Positions 11,525 to 23,575 of a stretch of DNA of 64,000 nucleotides are shown piece by piece (position 1 is the stretch's first letter; every line of letters begins with the position of its first letter). The stretch is taken from positions 1,178,001 to 1,242,000 of the forward strand of contig JBCAML010000012.1 in NCBI GenBank assembly GCA_038503075.1, read 5' to 3'. The notes under the pieces were generated by a model. It saw only the letters and a program-made list of their open reading frames with translations, was not told where the DNA came from and made no database searches. Made by a program: the position numbers and the translations under genes. Source of the stretch: Gyromitra esculenta. Its lineage: Eukaryota; Ascomycota; Pezizomycetes; Pezizales; Discinaceae.

Positions 11525-14127
11525 TCATCCATCCAAATCCATTCCCTCCCCCTCCCCATTCACAAACACCAACCTAGTCCCCTCACCCGCAACCTGCCAC
11601 ACGTCCAGCGCCGCATACTCATCCACCACGTCCACCAACTGATCGTCCGTGAAGCCCTTGGCCAGCACCCTTTCCCTCACCGTCCTCATACTCAGCTCGC
11701 CGTTCGCATCACCGCTGAACGCAAGCGTCCTAATAATGTTGTATATCTTTGACGAGACGGTATTGTCCTCATCCCACTCATCCTTCCCATACAAGCTCGC
11801 CTTCGAGACCTCAATCAGCCGCAGCGCCTCGTCCGTATCCTCCACCACCACCTCGTCCGCAAATCGCAGTCTCGCGAGCGCCTGCGAGAGACGGATGATC
11901 CCCAGTAGAGTACGCGGGGACGCGTGTGTGAACTGGCGGTTCTCGGATTCGGCCTTTTTGGCGGACTTGCGCATGTTGACGTATGCGCCGACGATGTAGT
12001 CTGCGACGTGTTTCGGTATCACGGGACGCTTCATGCGTGCCTGTGCGATGTACATGCGCATTTCCTGGGGTGTTAATGGCTCGAACTCCATCTCGGGGTG
12101 GCGGTTCTCCATGTGTACGAATGTGACGTGGCGGCCTAGTTCTTCGTCTGTTTCGCGGGACGGGGTGTCGAGAATGAGGAAGAGGATGTCGAATCTGGAG
12201 AGTAGGGCAGCGGGGAGGTTTATATTTTCCACGGGGCTGATTTTGGGGTTGTACCGGCCGTAGAGAGGGTTGGCTGCGGCAAGGATTGAGGTTCGCGCGT
12301 TGAGGGAGGTGGTGATTCCGGCTTTGGAGATGGAGATGGTTTGCTGCTCCATTACCTCGTGGATGGCTGTGCGGTCCGAATCGTCCATCTTGTCGAATTC
12401 GTCGATGCAGCAGATGCCGTTGTCGGCGAGGACGAGGGCTCCGCCCTCGAGCACCATCTCGTCCGTAACTGGGTCTCGCATGACCGCTGCTGTAAGACCG
12501 ACTCCGGAGGATCCGCGACCAGTGGTGTAGATTCCACGAGGGGCGACTTTGCAGATGTATTTGAGGAGCTGGGATTTTGCGACTCCGGGGTCGCCCATAA
12601 GGCAGACGTTGATGTCGCCACGGATTCGCATGCCATCGCCCATCTCTTTGGTTGCGCCGCCGATTAGGAGGAGAAGCAGACACTTTTTGACGTCATCGTG
12701 GCCGTAGATTTCGGGGGCGATGGACTTTGCAAGCGTGTCGTAGAGGTTGCCGGCGGCGCGGAGCTCCTCGATACGTCGAACTGTGCGTGGGTCGACTATG
12801 ATGTCGTCGTATTGCTTCTTGTGCTGTTCCACATGCATCGCTTCCAAGTAGGTATCGGTGAGAAGACCCGCTTTGATGGCTTTGAAGCCGGTGTATGGTG
12901 TAGGCAGGAAGATACCTGCAACATCAACGACTTCGCCGGGGTTCACAGTACGGGTCTGGGAACCGTGGGCGTGGATGGTTAGGGTGCGCGGGATGTGGCC
13001 GACGGGAACCTGGTCTGACATTTCCTGGATACGGATTTCCTGGAACGGCAAGAATTTGGAGGCACGGGTCGACATGAAGAGTTGGCCGCGGGCATCGTTG
13101 GATTTGCATTCTTCGGAGGGACAGTCGACGAGTGGCGCAAAGGTCTTGGTCTTGATCTCTTGGAAGATTTCAGATCCGCAGCGATCGCACGTGTAGGCGT
13201 TCACTAGGACGGTGGGTTTCACGTCAGAGACACGGGTTGCGATACCACGGACGGTGATAAGGTGGCCAAGGTGGGCGCCACGGACGTTGCGGACGGCCAT
13301 GGGCTTGGTGTCAGAGTCGCCAGAGGGGGTGAGTGGCTTAAAGTACACTTGATAGCGGCGGGTGAGAAGGGCGGGGAAGAGCTGCGGAGCAGTATCGAGA
13401 GAGAGGGGATCAGCGCCAGAGTCTGCTGCTGCAATATTACGGTTACGGCGCTGAGTAAGAATGACATCCAGGACATCATCATTGTGGCTAAAAAAGAATA
13501 GTTAATATTTGTAACAAAATATCAGAGGCTAGGGGGACCTACGTGTTCTCCAGGGTCTCTGGTGGAACTGCTTTATCAATGGCTCTCGAGAAGATTTCAA
13601 TATAATGGGCACAATTCTTGTTTATCGAGTGAACCAAGCGCGGCGGCGTATCAGTCTCGTAACCTTCCTCGAACTACACAATCTATTAGCTCGCCACCCC
13701 TCTTCATCACAAATCCCATGCAGAATATCCCACCTCCTTCAGATCATCCAGCTCAATAGTAACCGAGTCCCTCTCCCTATTCGAAATCTCCTGCAGCTGC
13801 ACCACGTATTTCAGCTTTGGTTCCGGAGCAGCAGCTCTTGGCCTCCTCGCGCGAGCCCTCCCCCCACCAGACCGCGTTGTACGACGGCCAGGCGTATCCT
13901 CCATGTCCACCTCGTCGTCCTCGTCGTCCATGTTGAGATTCGACAGGGCATCGCGGGTGTCGGCTTCGGTTGCGACAGTGCTCTTGAACGACCTGAGGAA
14001 CTCCTCAAAGGCAGCTGTCCACAGCACGGTTAGCAAGACTGGATCAGTTGGGGGAGACTGGACGAAAGAACAGACCTTGCTGCTGGTCGTAGTCGACATC
14101 CAGCCTTATAGTAGGTAGCTGCGCCAT
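11525..14127 (-). CDS. MCM7: DNA replication licensing factor MCM7
   Basis: Subunit of the nuclear MCM2-7 replicative helicase. Exons right to left: 14127-14076, 14014-13734, 13673-13553, 13497-11525. They join in phase to 2427 nt (808 aa), a normal MCM7 length. The start ([17 protein letters not shown]) matches the conserved MCM7 N-terminus. A C4 zinc site has Cys at about 255, 258, 277 and 282 (CDRCG ... CPSEEC). Walker A GDPGVAKS starts near 453, Walker [10 protein letters not shown] is near 515-520, and the arginine-finger motif SRFD is near 585. The intron at 13674-13733 has a GTGGGA donor; reading through it gives a false short C-terminus, while splicing restores the family pattern. An acidic DDEDDE stretch and an Arg-rich stretch follow the first helix. 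The gene is divergent from PEX1. Confidence 0.97.
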
Positions 14128-14782
14128 TGTAGGATACGCAGTCGCTCTCTAGACACGGCGGTTCAAGTAAGTATGATTTGCAAGGCGAGAGGAGGGTATT
14201 GCTGGTGGGGGGCAGCAGAGGTATTCGGAGACCGAGGGGGGGACAATGGACGGAGATGTTGTTGTGGCAGGGCTAGGGTTGCGAGAGTCGCGGTGAAAGA
14301 AAGACGCGTTGAGATTCTTTGCGCGTTGCCAATAAACTACCGGTTGGGGATGTCCGCGTGTGCGCAGATCTATGGCCAGGGGTACCAGCTGTACGCCCAT
14401 GCCTGGTGGGCCTCGGCTTCACGACCGACAGCCAACGGCGGCGCGACAATAACAACTCAGCTCAGCTCTGCCAGTCTGTCTGCCAGTCTGGCTGGCTGTC
14501 TGTCGGTCATCCAGTTATATTCGCATATTCTGGTCTCTATCCTGGCCTCTGTCTGGCCTCTATTCTGGCTTCTGCTCCAGCTGTCTATTCCTGCTGTCCG
14601 TTCTGCCAGCCTGTTCTTCTTTCCTCTCTCTCTCTCTCTCTCTTCGCTCCCCACGCTGCGTTGTGTCTGTTCCCAGTCCCCCCCTTACTCGAAATACCCC
14701 CGTCTACGCATTCCACCGTCCTCGCCGCACCCAGTCACCATCATACCCTCTGCTCAGCAGCATTGATCACCAACATCCCGAC
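14128..14782. promoter_or_regulatory. Shared divergent MCM7/PEX1 intergenic region
   Basis: This 655-bp gap lies between two divergent housekeeping starts. The PEX1 side is pyrimidine-rich, ending in a (TC)n run near 14624-14643, a common feature of fungal promoters and 5' leaders. No TATA box is evident. Regulatory role is inferred from position. Confidence 0.5.
14463..14645. repeat. Low-complexity pyrimidine tract (CTGTCTG/TCTGGCC, TC repeats)
   Basis: Imperfect repeats of TCTGCCAGTCTG and TGGCCTCTRTYC are followed by a TC dinucleotide run. The tract probably lies in the PEX1 5' leader. Long open frames across it are composition artefacts. Confidence 0.7.
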
Positions 14783-17700
14783 ATGCCGCACGCCGCCTCC
14801 CGCAAAATGTCGCCGCCCGCGACCCCCGCCACGGTCTCGTTCAACCCGCTCAAGAACTGCTTCCTCAACCTGCCCTCCTCGCTGGTGAACGTGCTCGTGG
14901 GCTCTAATACTCCCGCCCAGAATGTCGTCGTCGAGATCTCGTTCCGCACCACCACCTCCCACGCCAGCACCGGCACCACGTCGACTTCCCGCAGTGCCTA
15001 CGCGGGATGGACGGGCATGGCGAGCAAGCGGAAGCCGAGCGCGGGCACGGGGAGGCCGGAGGATGCTATCGTGGAGATGGACCCGGCGTTTGCACGGAAT
15101 GTGGGCCTGAATGAGGGATCTAAGGTGCGAGAATTGCAATTGTTCTGTTCCTATAGCTGTACCGGCCGGGGGTGTGGGCGTGGGGGAGCATAACCCCCAT
15201 ACAGACGGAAACCCGGCAGTTCCGAATATTGGCCTCGACACCCCCGGGCCCGACAGAGCTATGGAAATGATATATCTGCTAAACAGCGTCCCAGGTCTCT
15301 CTCCACCTCCACCTCGACCCCGAACCCGCCCATACTCTGCACATAGAGCCCCTGACCTCCAGCGACTGGGAAATCATCGAACTACACGCAAACTTCCTCG
15401 AGCTCAACCTCATCTCCCAGATCCGTTGCGTGTCCCCCGTACACCCAATCTCCGTCTACCTGAGCCCCACCTCCACCGCCTCTATCCGGCTAACCAAAGT
15501 CGAGCCCGAGTCCGCCCTCTCCTCCCCCACCGGCTTCGCCAAGATCTCCCCCGACGCCGAAATCGTCGTCGCTCCCAAAACAAGGCAACGCCGCCAGAGC
15601 CGTGGCGCCCGTTCCGCCGCTAGCACAGTCCGCACGACCGTCAAAAAGCGCTCCGAGGGCTCCGCCGCCTCCTCAAACGCTTTATTCCTGCGCTCCGTAG
15701 CCCTCCCCGCAGTCCGGTACATGCCGCCCAGCGACGACGACAGCGACGTCGACGACTCTGAGGAAGCGCAGGAAATCGCGGACGGCGGCAAAGGCCTCTC
15801 GGTGTACCTGGACCCAACCATGCTCTTCTCCTCCCGCCAGCTCCGTGGCGTCACACACGTCGTGGTGTCGGTCGTGAAACCGCCCGGTCTTGCACCCCCG
15901 CTGGACCCGTCGACGCAGCCGCAGGAGGACAAAGATAAGAAGGATAAGAAGGACGCGCCACCGGAGATTGTGCCCGCGGCGAAAATTGTGGCGACGATTA
16001 AGCAGTGGCCGGATGCGCCGGACGGCGCACATATAGCGCTGTCGCGGCTGCTGGCTGCGGCGCTGCATCTGGGCCCTGGACAGGTTGGAGATCTGGTGCG
16101 ACTTGAGCCAGCGCCGTCGCAGGTTCCGCAGAAGACGTTCGCGAGGATTAGGGTCTGTCCGTTTCAGGGTGTGGAGAAAGAGGTGGGTATTAAGTGGGGC
16201 GGCGGGACAAAACGGTTGGAGGATATGGCGGTGCAGAGACTGCAGGAGGTCCTAGGACCGCGGAGGCAGCGGAATGGGACTAAGGCTATGATAGAGGAAG
16301 ATATGAGCACTATTTCGCCCGCGGAGTATATACTTGAGGGCGCATTAACGGATGGGCTGGTTGTGCCCCCGGTGAAGGACTCGCCGATCTCGAATGGTGG
16401 GATTGTGAGGGTTGAGGTTACGGTAGAGGGGGATCCAGCGGCGCTGAAATGGGTTCTGGCGACGGATCGACGGCTGCCGATGGAGTTGGGGACTCTGGTT
16501 CCGAAGCCGGCGCCGCAGAAGGAAACATCGGAGACCCTGTTTGTGCCAGGGGAAGAGCAGCTGATTGTGGGTGTGGATGATATACTGTCGACGGTTACGA
16601 CACATCTATTGTCTTCGTCTTCGGTGCTGCTTTCGGGTGCGCATGGGTCTGGGAAAACTTCGATCCTACGACTGATTGCGAAGAGACTCTGTGGTGCTCC
16701 TTATTTTCACCGCGTCATTGACCCTGGATCACTCTCGAAGATGGGGGAAGAACGGGTTGGGACGGTGAAGGAGCAGGTATCGCGCTGGTTCACTGAAGCA
16801 GCGTGGACGAGTGGGAAGACGGGGCGGACAATTATCCTGCTCGACGATCTGGATAGACTGTGTGCGACTGAGTCTGAGAACCAAGACAACTCCCGAGTCC
16901 GCCAAATCGCAGAAGTCGTAGTCGCCGCCGTCAGGAAATACACCACCAACACCGGCGTGGTCGTCCTTGGGAGCTGCCAGGCAAAAGAGAGCATGCACGC
17001 CCTCGTCATTGGCGGTCACGTCTTCCGCGAGATAGTGCCGTTGAAGGCAATGAGTAAAGAAGGCCGCCGAATCGTTCTCAAGGGAGTAGTCGGAAAAGAC
17101 GGTCTCCTAGAAAAAGGCCTGGACCTCCGCGATATCGCAGCTCGCACAGAAGGGTATATGCCCGGGGACCTAGTCCTCCTTGTTGGTCGTGCCCGCCACG
17201 AGGCCGTCGTGCGAATGGTCGATTCCGGCGAAAACCGACTCACGAACGACGCCCTCATCCTACGCAAAATCGACTTCGATGCCGCACTGCGCGGGTTCGT
17301 GCCTGCGGGTCTTCGCGGCGTAAAGCTACAGACCTCTGGAGCCCGCTGGAAAGATATTGGCGGCCTTGCAGAAACCCGGAAGATCCTATTAGAAACGCTG
17401 GAATGGCCAACAAAGTACGCACCTATCTTCGCCTCGTGTCCACTTCGCCTCCGTTCTGGACTCCTACTATACGGTTACCCCGGCTGCGGCAAAACCCTCC
17501 TCGCCTCCGCGGTCGCAGGGGAGTGTGGCCTCAACTTCATATCCGTGAAAGGTCCCGAAATCCTCAACAAGTACATCGGCGCCTCCGAAAAGAGCGTTCG
17601 CGACCTCTTCGAGCGCGCCAGCGGCGCTAAACCGTGTGTACTATTCTTTGACGAATTCGATTCGATAGCGCCGAAGCGAGGCCACGATAGCACAGGTGTT

Positions 17701-18559
17701 ACAGACCGCGTGGTGAACCAGATGCTAACGCAGATGGACGGTGCCGAGGGGTTGGACGGGGTATATGTTCTTGCTGCCACCTCCCGGCCGGATCTGATCG
17801 ATCCCGCGCTGCTGAGGCCCGGGAGACTGGATAAGAGCCTCCTATGCGATATGCCTGGGCTCCAGGACAGGCTGGAGATCTTCGAGGCGATCGTGGGGGA
17901 TGGCATGTTGAGGGTTGATCACACGGTTGATTTGAAGGAGCTTGCGAGACGCACGGAGGGCTTCTCGGGGGCGGATCTGCAGGCTGTGCTGTATAATGCG
18001 CATTTAGAGGCAGTGCAGGGGGTTATTGGGGAGGAGGTACGGAAGCGGGAGGAGAAGGGGGGCAGTGATGAGGTTGAGAGGGAAAAGAGGGAGGAGTTGG
18101 AGTTTCTGGAGTTTGTTTGGGGGGATAGTAAGAAAGGGAAGGAAGTCGAGAGTACTGTGCAGAGGCGGATGGCGAAGGAGCGGTTGGCACTGGTGGAGAA
18201 GGTATGTTCTTTTGTTTTTTGTTTTTTGTTTGTAGTAGGTAGGGTTCGGCTAATGAAGGGGATAGCTTGAGGCGTTGAAAAAGAAGCAGCGGTTGAGGGA
18301 TGTGGTCCCCGGTGATGACGACTATGAAGCTGTCTCGAACCCGAAGGATGAGAAGACCCTCGACGGCGACGGGAAGACGGAGGTTATGATTACGTGGGAT
18401 CATGTCGAGAGTTCGCTCAATAGTACGAGGCCGAGTATTGCACCCGACGAGAGGAAGAGGCTGGAGGCGATTTATACGGAGTTTGTGGGGCAGAGGAATG
18501 GGGAGATGCCGACGGGACAGGGAAGCACTGAGGTTGGGGGGAGGAGTAGTTTAATGTGA
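14783..18559 (+). CDS. PEX1: Peroxisomal AAA ATPase PEX1
   Basis: With PEX6 forms the peroxisomal exportomer ATPase that recycles the import receptor PEX5 (family knowledge). Exons 14783-15124, 15295-18201 and 18266-18559 join in phase to 3543 nt (1180 aa). The N-terminal PEX1 domain opens with NPLKNCFLNLPSSLVNVLV and continues across the 170-bp first intron. The first AAA domain has Walker A GAHGSGKT at about 562-569 and a Walker B-like LLDDLDRL near 629-636; an Asp replaces the usual Glu, in keeping with a weak D1. The second AAA domain is canonical: GYPGCGKT at about 841-848, FFDEFDS near 898-904, and the second region of homology ending in RPGRLDK with Arg near 955 and 958. Start could also be the Met nine codons downstream (MSPPATPATV). 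The C-terminal exon is charged and polar. Confidence 0.96.
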
Positions 18560-21500
18560 GGGGGTTTTTTCTCTTGCCGAGACATGTTAACTGAAATTTT
18601 GATGTGTGGTGTTCTTGCGTGAATATTAATTATTTGGTAAATTGTATTGTAGTGGATATACTAGTAGACAGAACGTTGGAAGCTTTGGGACCGGGACGTA
18701 GCATGATATTGCACTAGAAGACAACTGATTGCTTTATTTTATATTGAAATACCTTGCCAATACTTGTAAAATAGCCTTCTAAAATCTCCTAGATGCCCGT
18801 ATACTTAGGCCTGTGTCTCTCTAGCTACATGGAACCTCCCTCTCTGTCTTCTCTGAAGGCAGAGCATATTATCTTCAATATAAATTGTTGGTTTATGCTT
18901 CCTAGCGTTATAATGGTTGTAGTTAACGGTGTACAGCGGACAGCGGACAGCGGACAACATGGAACATGGAAGCAGCCTAGGGTAATATTTATCAAGAGTC
19001 GAGCGTAGCTTGAGAGTCTTGGAGCCGATCAATCTAGCCTCGATATCTCTATCCTATAGCATTTAACATGATTTAAGAGTCAATAGTTATATCCTAAGTA
19101 ACTGTTGTAGCCCCATTAATTGCTTAAGATTATCCAGCGATCTAAATGCAGTTTAAATTCCTTAAGCTTAGCCTTATGGTCCCTACAAATTCAAGCCAGC
19201 AGAAAGGGACTAGTGGTACTTTAGGATACTCTTCTATATTAGCCCGATATTTATAGGTCAAATGCAACTACAAAATGGAGCAGCATCCCAGATATATTCG
19301 TGTCCGAAGAGGCGGCATATTTGATGTCGATGTCAAATCCTATTTCCAAAAGAAATCGCGCCAAGCCCTCGTTTCCGACTAACGTTGCCCAACAAAAGAT
19401 TCATCGCATCTCTCTCTTGCTGTATCGCAAAGCGGTTGAAGGTTGGAGTCAGAACAGTCGCGAAATAGCGACTTGTCCGCAACAAAAGATGGAGGCTATA
19501 TGGGTTAAGGTACTCTGCAATGATTATAAGGATTTCGTGTGGAAGGCGCTAGAGTGACCCCGATTGCCTTGTAAAGCTGCAAGGATATAAAGCATTCTCG
19601 CATCCAGCTTCAGTCCCCAAATTCTTCTGCAGGTTGCATATTATTACCAGCGGGTGTGAGAGCGGTTGCTGTTGGAACTCGGGAATGGCGGGAAATGTGC
19701 TAGACTCTGTCGGTTGGTATTGTCCGCAGGGCTCAGAGATTACAGCCGTATTTCTCTCTGTGAGGCTAGTTCCAAGATTTTTTTTAAAAAAAAAGACGGG
19801 ATGCAGTGTTTGGAAGAAGAGTATTGATAGACCTAAGATCAAGCAAATTTGATCTCACGGAAGTTCAGTCGTTCCTAAGAGAGACTCCAAGGTTTAATAA
19901 ATCTACACAAAGAGCTAGCTCCAGCAAATACTACAGCTCTTCGCACGCGACTCATAGGTAATTAGGAAGGGAATCGTTACTCCAGCTGTTATCGACCGTA
20001 TCTCACACTAAATGCGCGAAATAATTACATACACTTCTCGCAAAATCAGCAAGCTGATGATGCCAAGCAAACGTCTTCTACTAAATTTACCTGTCCTAAA
20101 CAAAACTCTGGAGTAATCTACGGGGGCAGGCTAAGCCCGATTGGGCTCAAAGCAACCAGTCAGGTTGCCGATGAATATTGACGTCTCTGCTTAAACTTCA
20201 TCCAATTGAATATGCGGAGAGAAATACATTAACCACATATAACCCTAATCTCCCCAGAAATCCTAGATATTTAATTGCTCCTTCACTCATGTCTTCAACG
20301 ACGAATATAAGCCCCATTACCTCCGCCTCGGAAGCTACAATGCTCTATGGATATGAACCCTCTTCTTCCTACCAATTTCACCGTAATAGTCAACTGTCAT
20401 GTGATTTTTCCGATCTGAAAAGCTCGTATGAAAGGGGCAACTAAAAAAATGAGAAGATCAAGTTATTATCAAACTCCACAGGATTCCTCAGAAAGTTAAA
20501 CCCTTAAAGGGTTTTAAAAACCCATGACAAATTATTGGTGCTCACACTATAACGGCACGTTTAGGTCTTGGTACTTCGTTTCTTGCATGCCAAGCGACAT
20601 AATCGATGCATTCGAGTCTTTTCATAAGCTTCGAAGGCCGCTTTTGCGCATAGGTGCTCGGAGGCTTGAAGCGTATATCAAGTCCGGCGTTATTGAGGAT
20701 ATGGTGCTTTATTAGCCCACGTATTCTGTTCATTGGAGCTGAAGCAAGCAAAGAAGTGAGTCTAGTGGTCGTTTTGCCATAACATTGGGCATAGCTTGAT
20801 CGACGGAGGGCATATATATAGTATTCTAATGTATATCTGATTTAACTGGCTTTAGGAAATCTCTAGTAATCAGTAGTTTGGCACTGGTTTGTATGTATGT
20901 GTGCACCTCCGGGAGATAGCATACATATCACGAAGTAGTTCAACTATAACATATATTTCTTTCAATGGTTGGCTCGGCACATAGCAGGAAGTAAACCAAG
21001 TGAATATTTTCGATTGCATGTTGAACCAATTCGGCAGCTTCTGCAATCATCCTGAAAAGATAGTACGCGCGAGCGGGTGTTAGAGACCTTTGTTTACCAC
21101 AGAGGATTTACGTAATTGCTTTTTTATATGATAAGTATCCTTTCCGCATTAAAGAAAGAGTTTCAATGAGTATCTCTAACCAGTAACTTTTGGTCTTTAG
21201 AGAGTCTAGAATTACACGCACCCACTCCTTTATTTCAATTATGCATATCCCCCAAGGAAATGTTACCGACCCACACGCCTTAGCTCCTTTTTACGCTTTA
21301 TCTTTTCTTGAAACATTTATATATGCTTCTTCTCATTCATGCACTCAACCGTGGCCTCATATTATTACCTCTTGACCCTAGCCCTTTATCTATATACAGT
21401 CTGAAAATAAACCCTAAAACCATCTTGCAGGGTTCCGGTTTAGGAATCTTTTAGTAGTGTAGAGCTATCATACAAGCTATATCATTTACGGATATAAGCA

Positions 21501-21717
21501 GTAACCCTTTCGGTAGTCTCGTCCTCAGACCTAAATTATTAGTTGTTTCAGAGAATCGCAAACGCCAACAGTTGAACAGTCAACCCTAACCCTTCAATTG
21601 AGCGGGGAAGTATAGGATGACGTCAATGGTTTGTACCACTTTGATTACAAAATCTCCTCGTGAGGCGTTCGCCACCTCAACCTCAGAATTATCCGCAAAT
21701 CCGCCCCCTGCACAACT
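18560..21717. other. 3.2-kb intergenic region
   Basis: AT-rich with no supportable gene. It has three copies of the 7-mer CAGCGGA near 18934-18954 and scattered CCCTA motifs (about 20240, 21376, 21410, 21583). Open frames at 19300-19557 and 20178-20444 show no family signal. Confidence 0.55.
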
Positions 21718-22830
21718 ATGAAAGTCCTCGTAACGGGTGCTGCTGGCTTTCTTGGCCAGAAAATAACTGTGGCACTCATCAACGATGACTCGGTGACGGA
21801 TATCGTTATCACCGATATCATACTTCCGAAAATTCCCCATACTACGAGTAAAATTATAACCGCTACACTATCAAACCTTGCTAATTCTGCAGACCGGGAG
21901 AAACTCATCAGCCAAGATCTGTCTGTCATACTTGTACTCCACGGGATCATGTCCGGCAGCGCCGAGGCACATTTCGAGTCTGGGATGAGTGTGAATTTCG
22001 ATTCTACCAGAGGGCTACTAGATCTCGCCAGAAAGGTATGGGGCGATCATTTTTGCCCTCTTAAATCTATAGTAATGGCGAAAAATTCCTGAATTATTGG
22101 CTGGGGGTTGGTTTCTTGCTGCAGGTTGTCCCGGGTGTTAAAGTGATATTCGCTTCCTCGCTCGCCATATTTGGTGGTGATTTGCCGGATCTGGTTACTG
22201 AAAATACGTTCCCAACACCAACCTCATCCTACGGGATGGAAAAAATGGTATTTTAGCACAAATGACGTCGTAGCTGTTTGAGTTAGCCTTTTTTTAGCTG
22301 ATGCGGCGAAATAATAGCTCTGCGAATACCTCATCAACGATTATTCGAGGAGGAATTTTATCGATGGTCGTATCCTCCGTTTCCCCACCATTGTGGTTCG
22401 CCCTGGTGCCCCATCTGGCGCAGCATCGAGCTTTGTCTCCGGAATTATTCGCGAGCCCCTCAATAATCAACCATCGTTCCTCCCTGTCAGCAAAGAAATG
22501 TCCCTATGGGTGTGTTCCCCACGAACCCTAATTGCCAACATCATGCATTCGGTGTCAATTCCCGCCGAAAAGTTTGGAGCTACCAGACAAGTAAATGTCC
22601 CTGGCATTTCTATCACTGTTGGTGAGATTCTGGATGCCCTGGTTAGAGTCGCGGGAAAGGAAAAGTTGTCGTTCATCGAGGAAACAAAAGACGAGACTGT
22701 GGAGCAAATTGTTGGATCCTGGCCGACAAAGTTCGATATCTCTAGAGCACTTGAGTTGGGGTTCCAGGAGGATGGTTCGTTTGACGATGCGATTCGGGAT
22801 TATATAAAAGATCAGCAGATAGTGGTTTAA
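21718..22830 (+). CDS. denD-like: NAD-dependent epimerase/dehydratase family protein, DenD-like (D-erythronate dehydrogenase)
   Basis: Exons 21718-22035, 22125-22247 and 22318-22830 join in phase to 954 nt (317 aa), the usual DenD length. The Rossmann motif GAAGFLG starts near residue 7. The catalytic YxxxK is in SSYGMEKM, preceded by FASSLAIFGGDLP. Further family segments are NDYSRRNFIDGR, VVRPGAPSGAASSF and IVGSWPTKFD. Bacterial DenD oxidises D-erythronate with NAD for later phosphorylation by an OtnK kinase. Here the next gene downstream on the same strand is an OtnK homologue, which strengthens the assignment, though substrate in this fungus is inference. The protein has no signal peptide and is probably cytosolic. 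Start codon at 21718 is immediately before the Rossmann strand, as expected. Confidence 0.88.
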
Positions 22831-23575
22831 TTGGGCGATGAGCTTGACTTGAATGGAAGAAATGGATAGTAGCTCATGACTAGGATTATTATTGGCTATT
22901 GTGAGGAGTGTAAGACGCCTAAACACCCCACCTCACCCCAATCAATCACCACGCAAACACACGCGCACAAGCACGTATACACGTATACGCACACATCGTC
23001 CTGCTTTCAAGATTTGCAAATTTATCTCAAAATAACTTATTCACACATGTTTATACACACTTTATTTCAGCCCATCAATATTCTTTATTCTCGTATCTAA
23101 ATCATCTAAATCACCTCCAACAGGCGCGGATCAAGACAACGGTCCCCATAATCCCACTTCGATATTCCCCACAAATGCAGTACATGTTTATTAGAAATGT
23201 AGAATAAAAGTCGCTGATACTCTCAACCTTTACATGAGTCTTATGACGCGTATTCTAGCACAACTACCAATGTATACCTTACCATACGCGTATTGGGAAC
23301 TTAAGCTTTGAGTCGATTGGTATTTATAGCTGATGTTATTCCTTATATTCTCCCCTCTAATTTATAGAATATCCTTTTGCTCTTGCCTTCTTACTACAAT
23401 ATCTATCTATTTCAGCATACCGAATCACGGAATACTTAAATCACGAGTGAGAGCCAATGACGAGTGATTCTGGGAGATGTAACAATTACCCGGATTTCCG
23501 GATAACCCCGTCTCGCTTATCCCACGTTTCACCAATCTCTAGACGCTGAATTATCGACAACTCCCCCACCATCCA
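22831..23575. other. Intergenic between denD-like and otnK-like genes
   Basis: This 745-bp gap is long for a shared promoter, so each gene probably has its own. It contains an alternating purine-pyrimidine stretch near 22960-23000 with ACGTATAC duplicated (22974 and 22982), and paired CGAGTGA motifs at 23444 and 23461. Confidence 0.45.

Noticed and set aside
11811..12683. 290-aa open frame on the minus strand inside MCM7
   Set aside because: Alternative frame of the GC-rich MCM7 exon; Arg/Pro/His-rich composition typical of a shadow frame.
14173..14888. Open frames of 189-197 aa upstream of PEX1
   Set aside because: They lie in low-complexity pyrimidine repeats and overlap the PEX1 start; no domain content.
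19300..19557. 85-aa open frame as a possible gene
   Set aside because: No recognisable motif, no neighbours supporting it, and AT-rich decayed surroundings.
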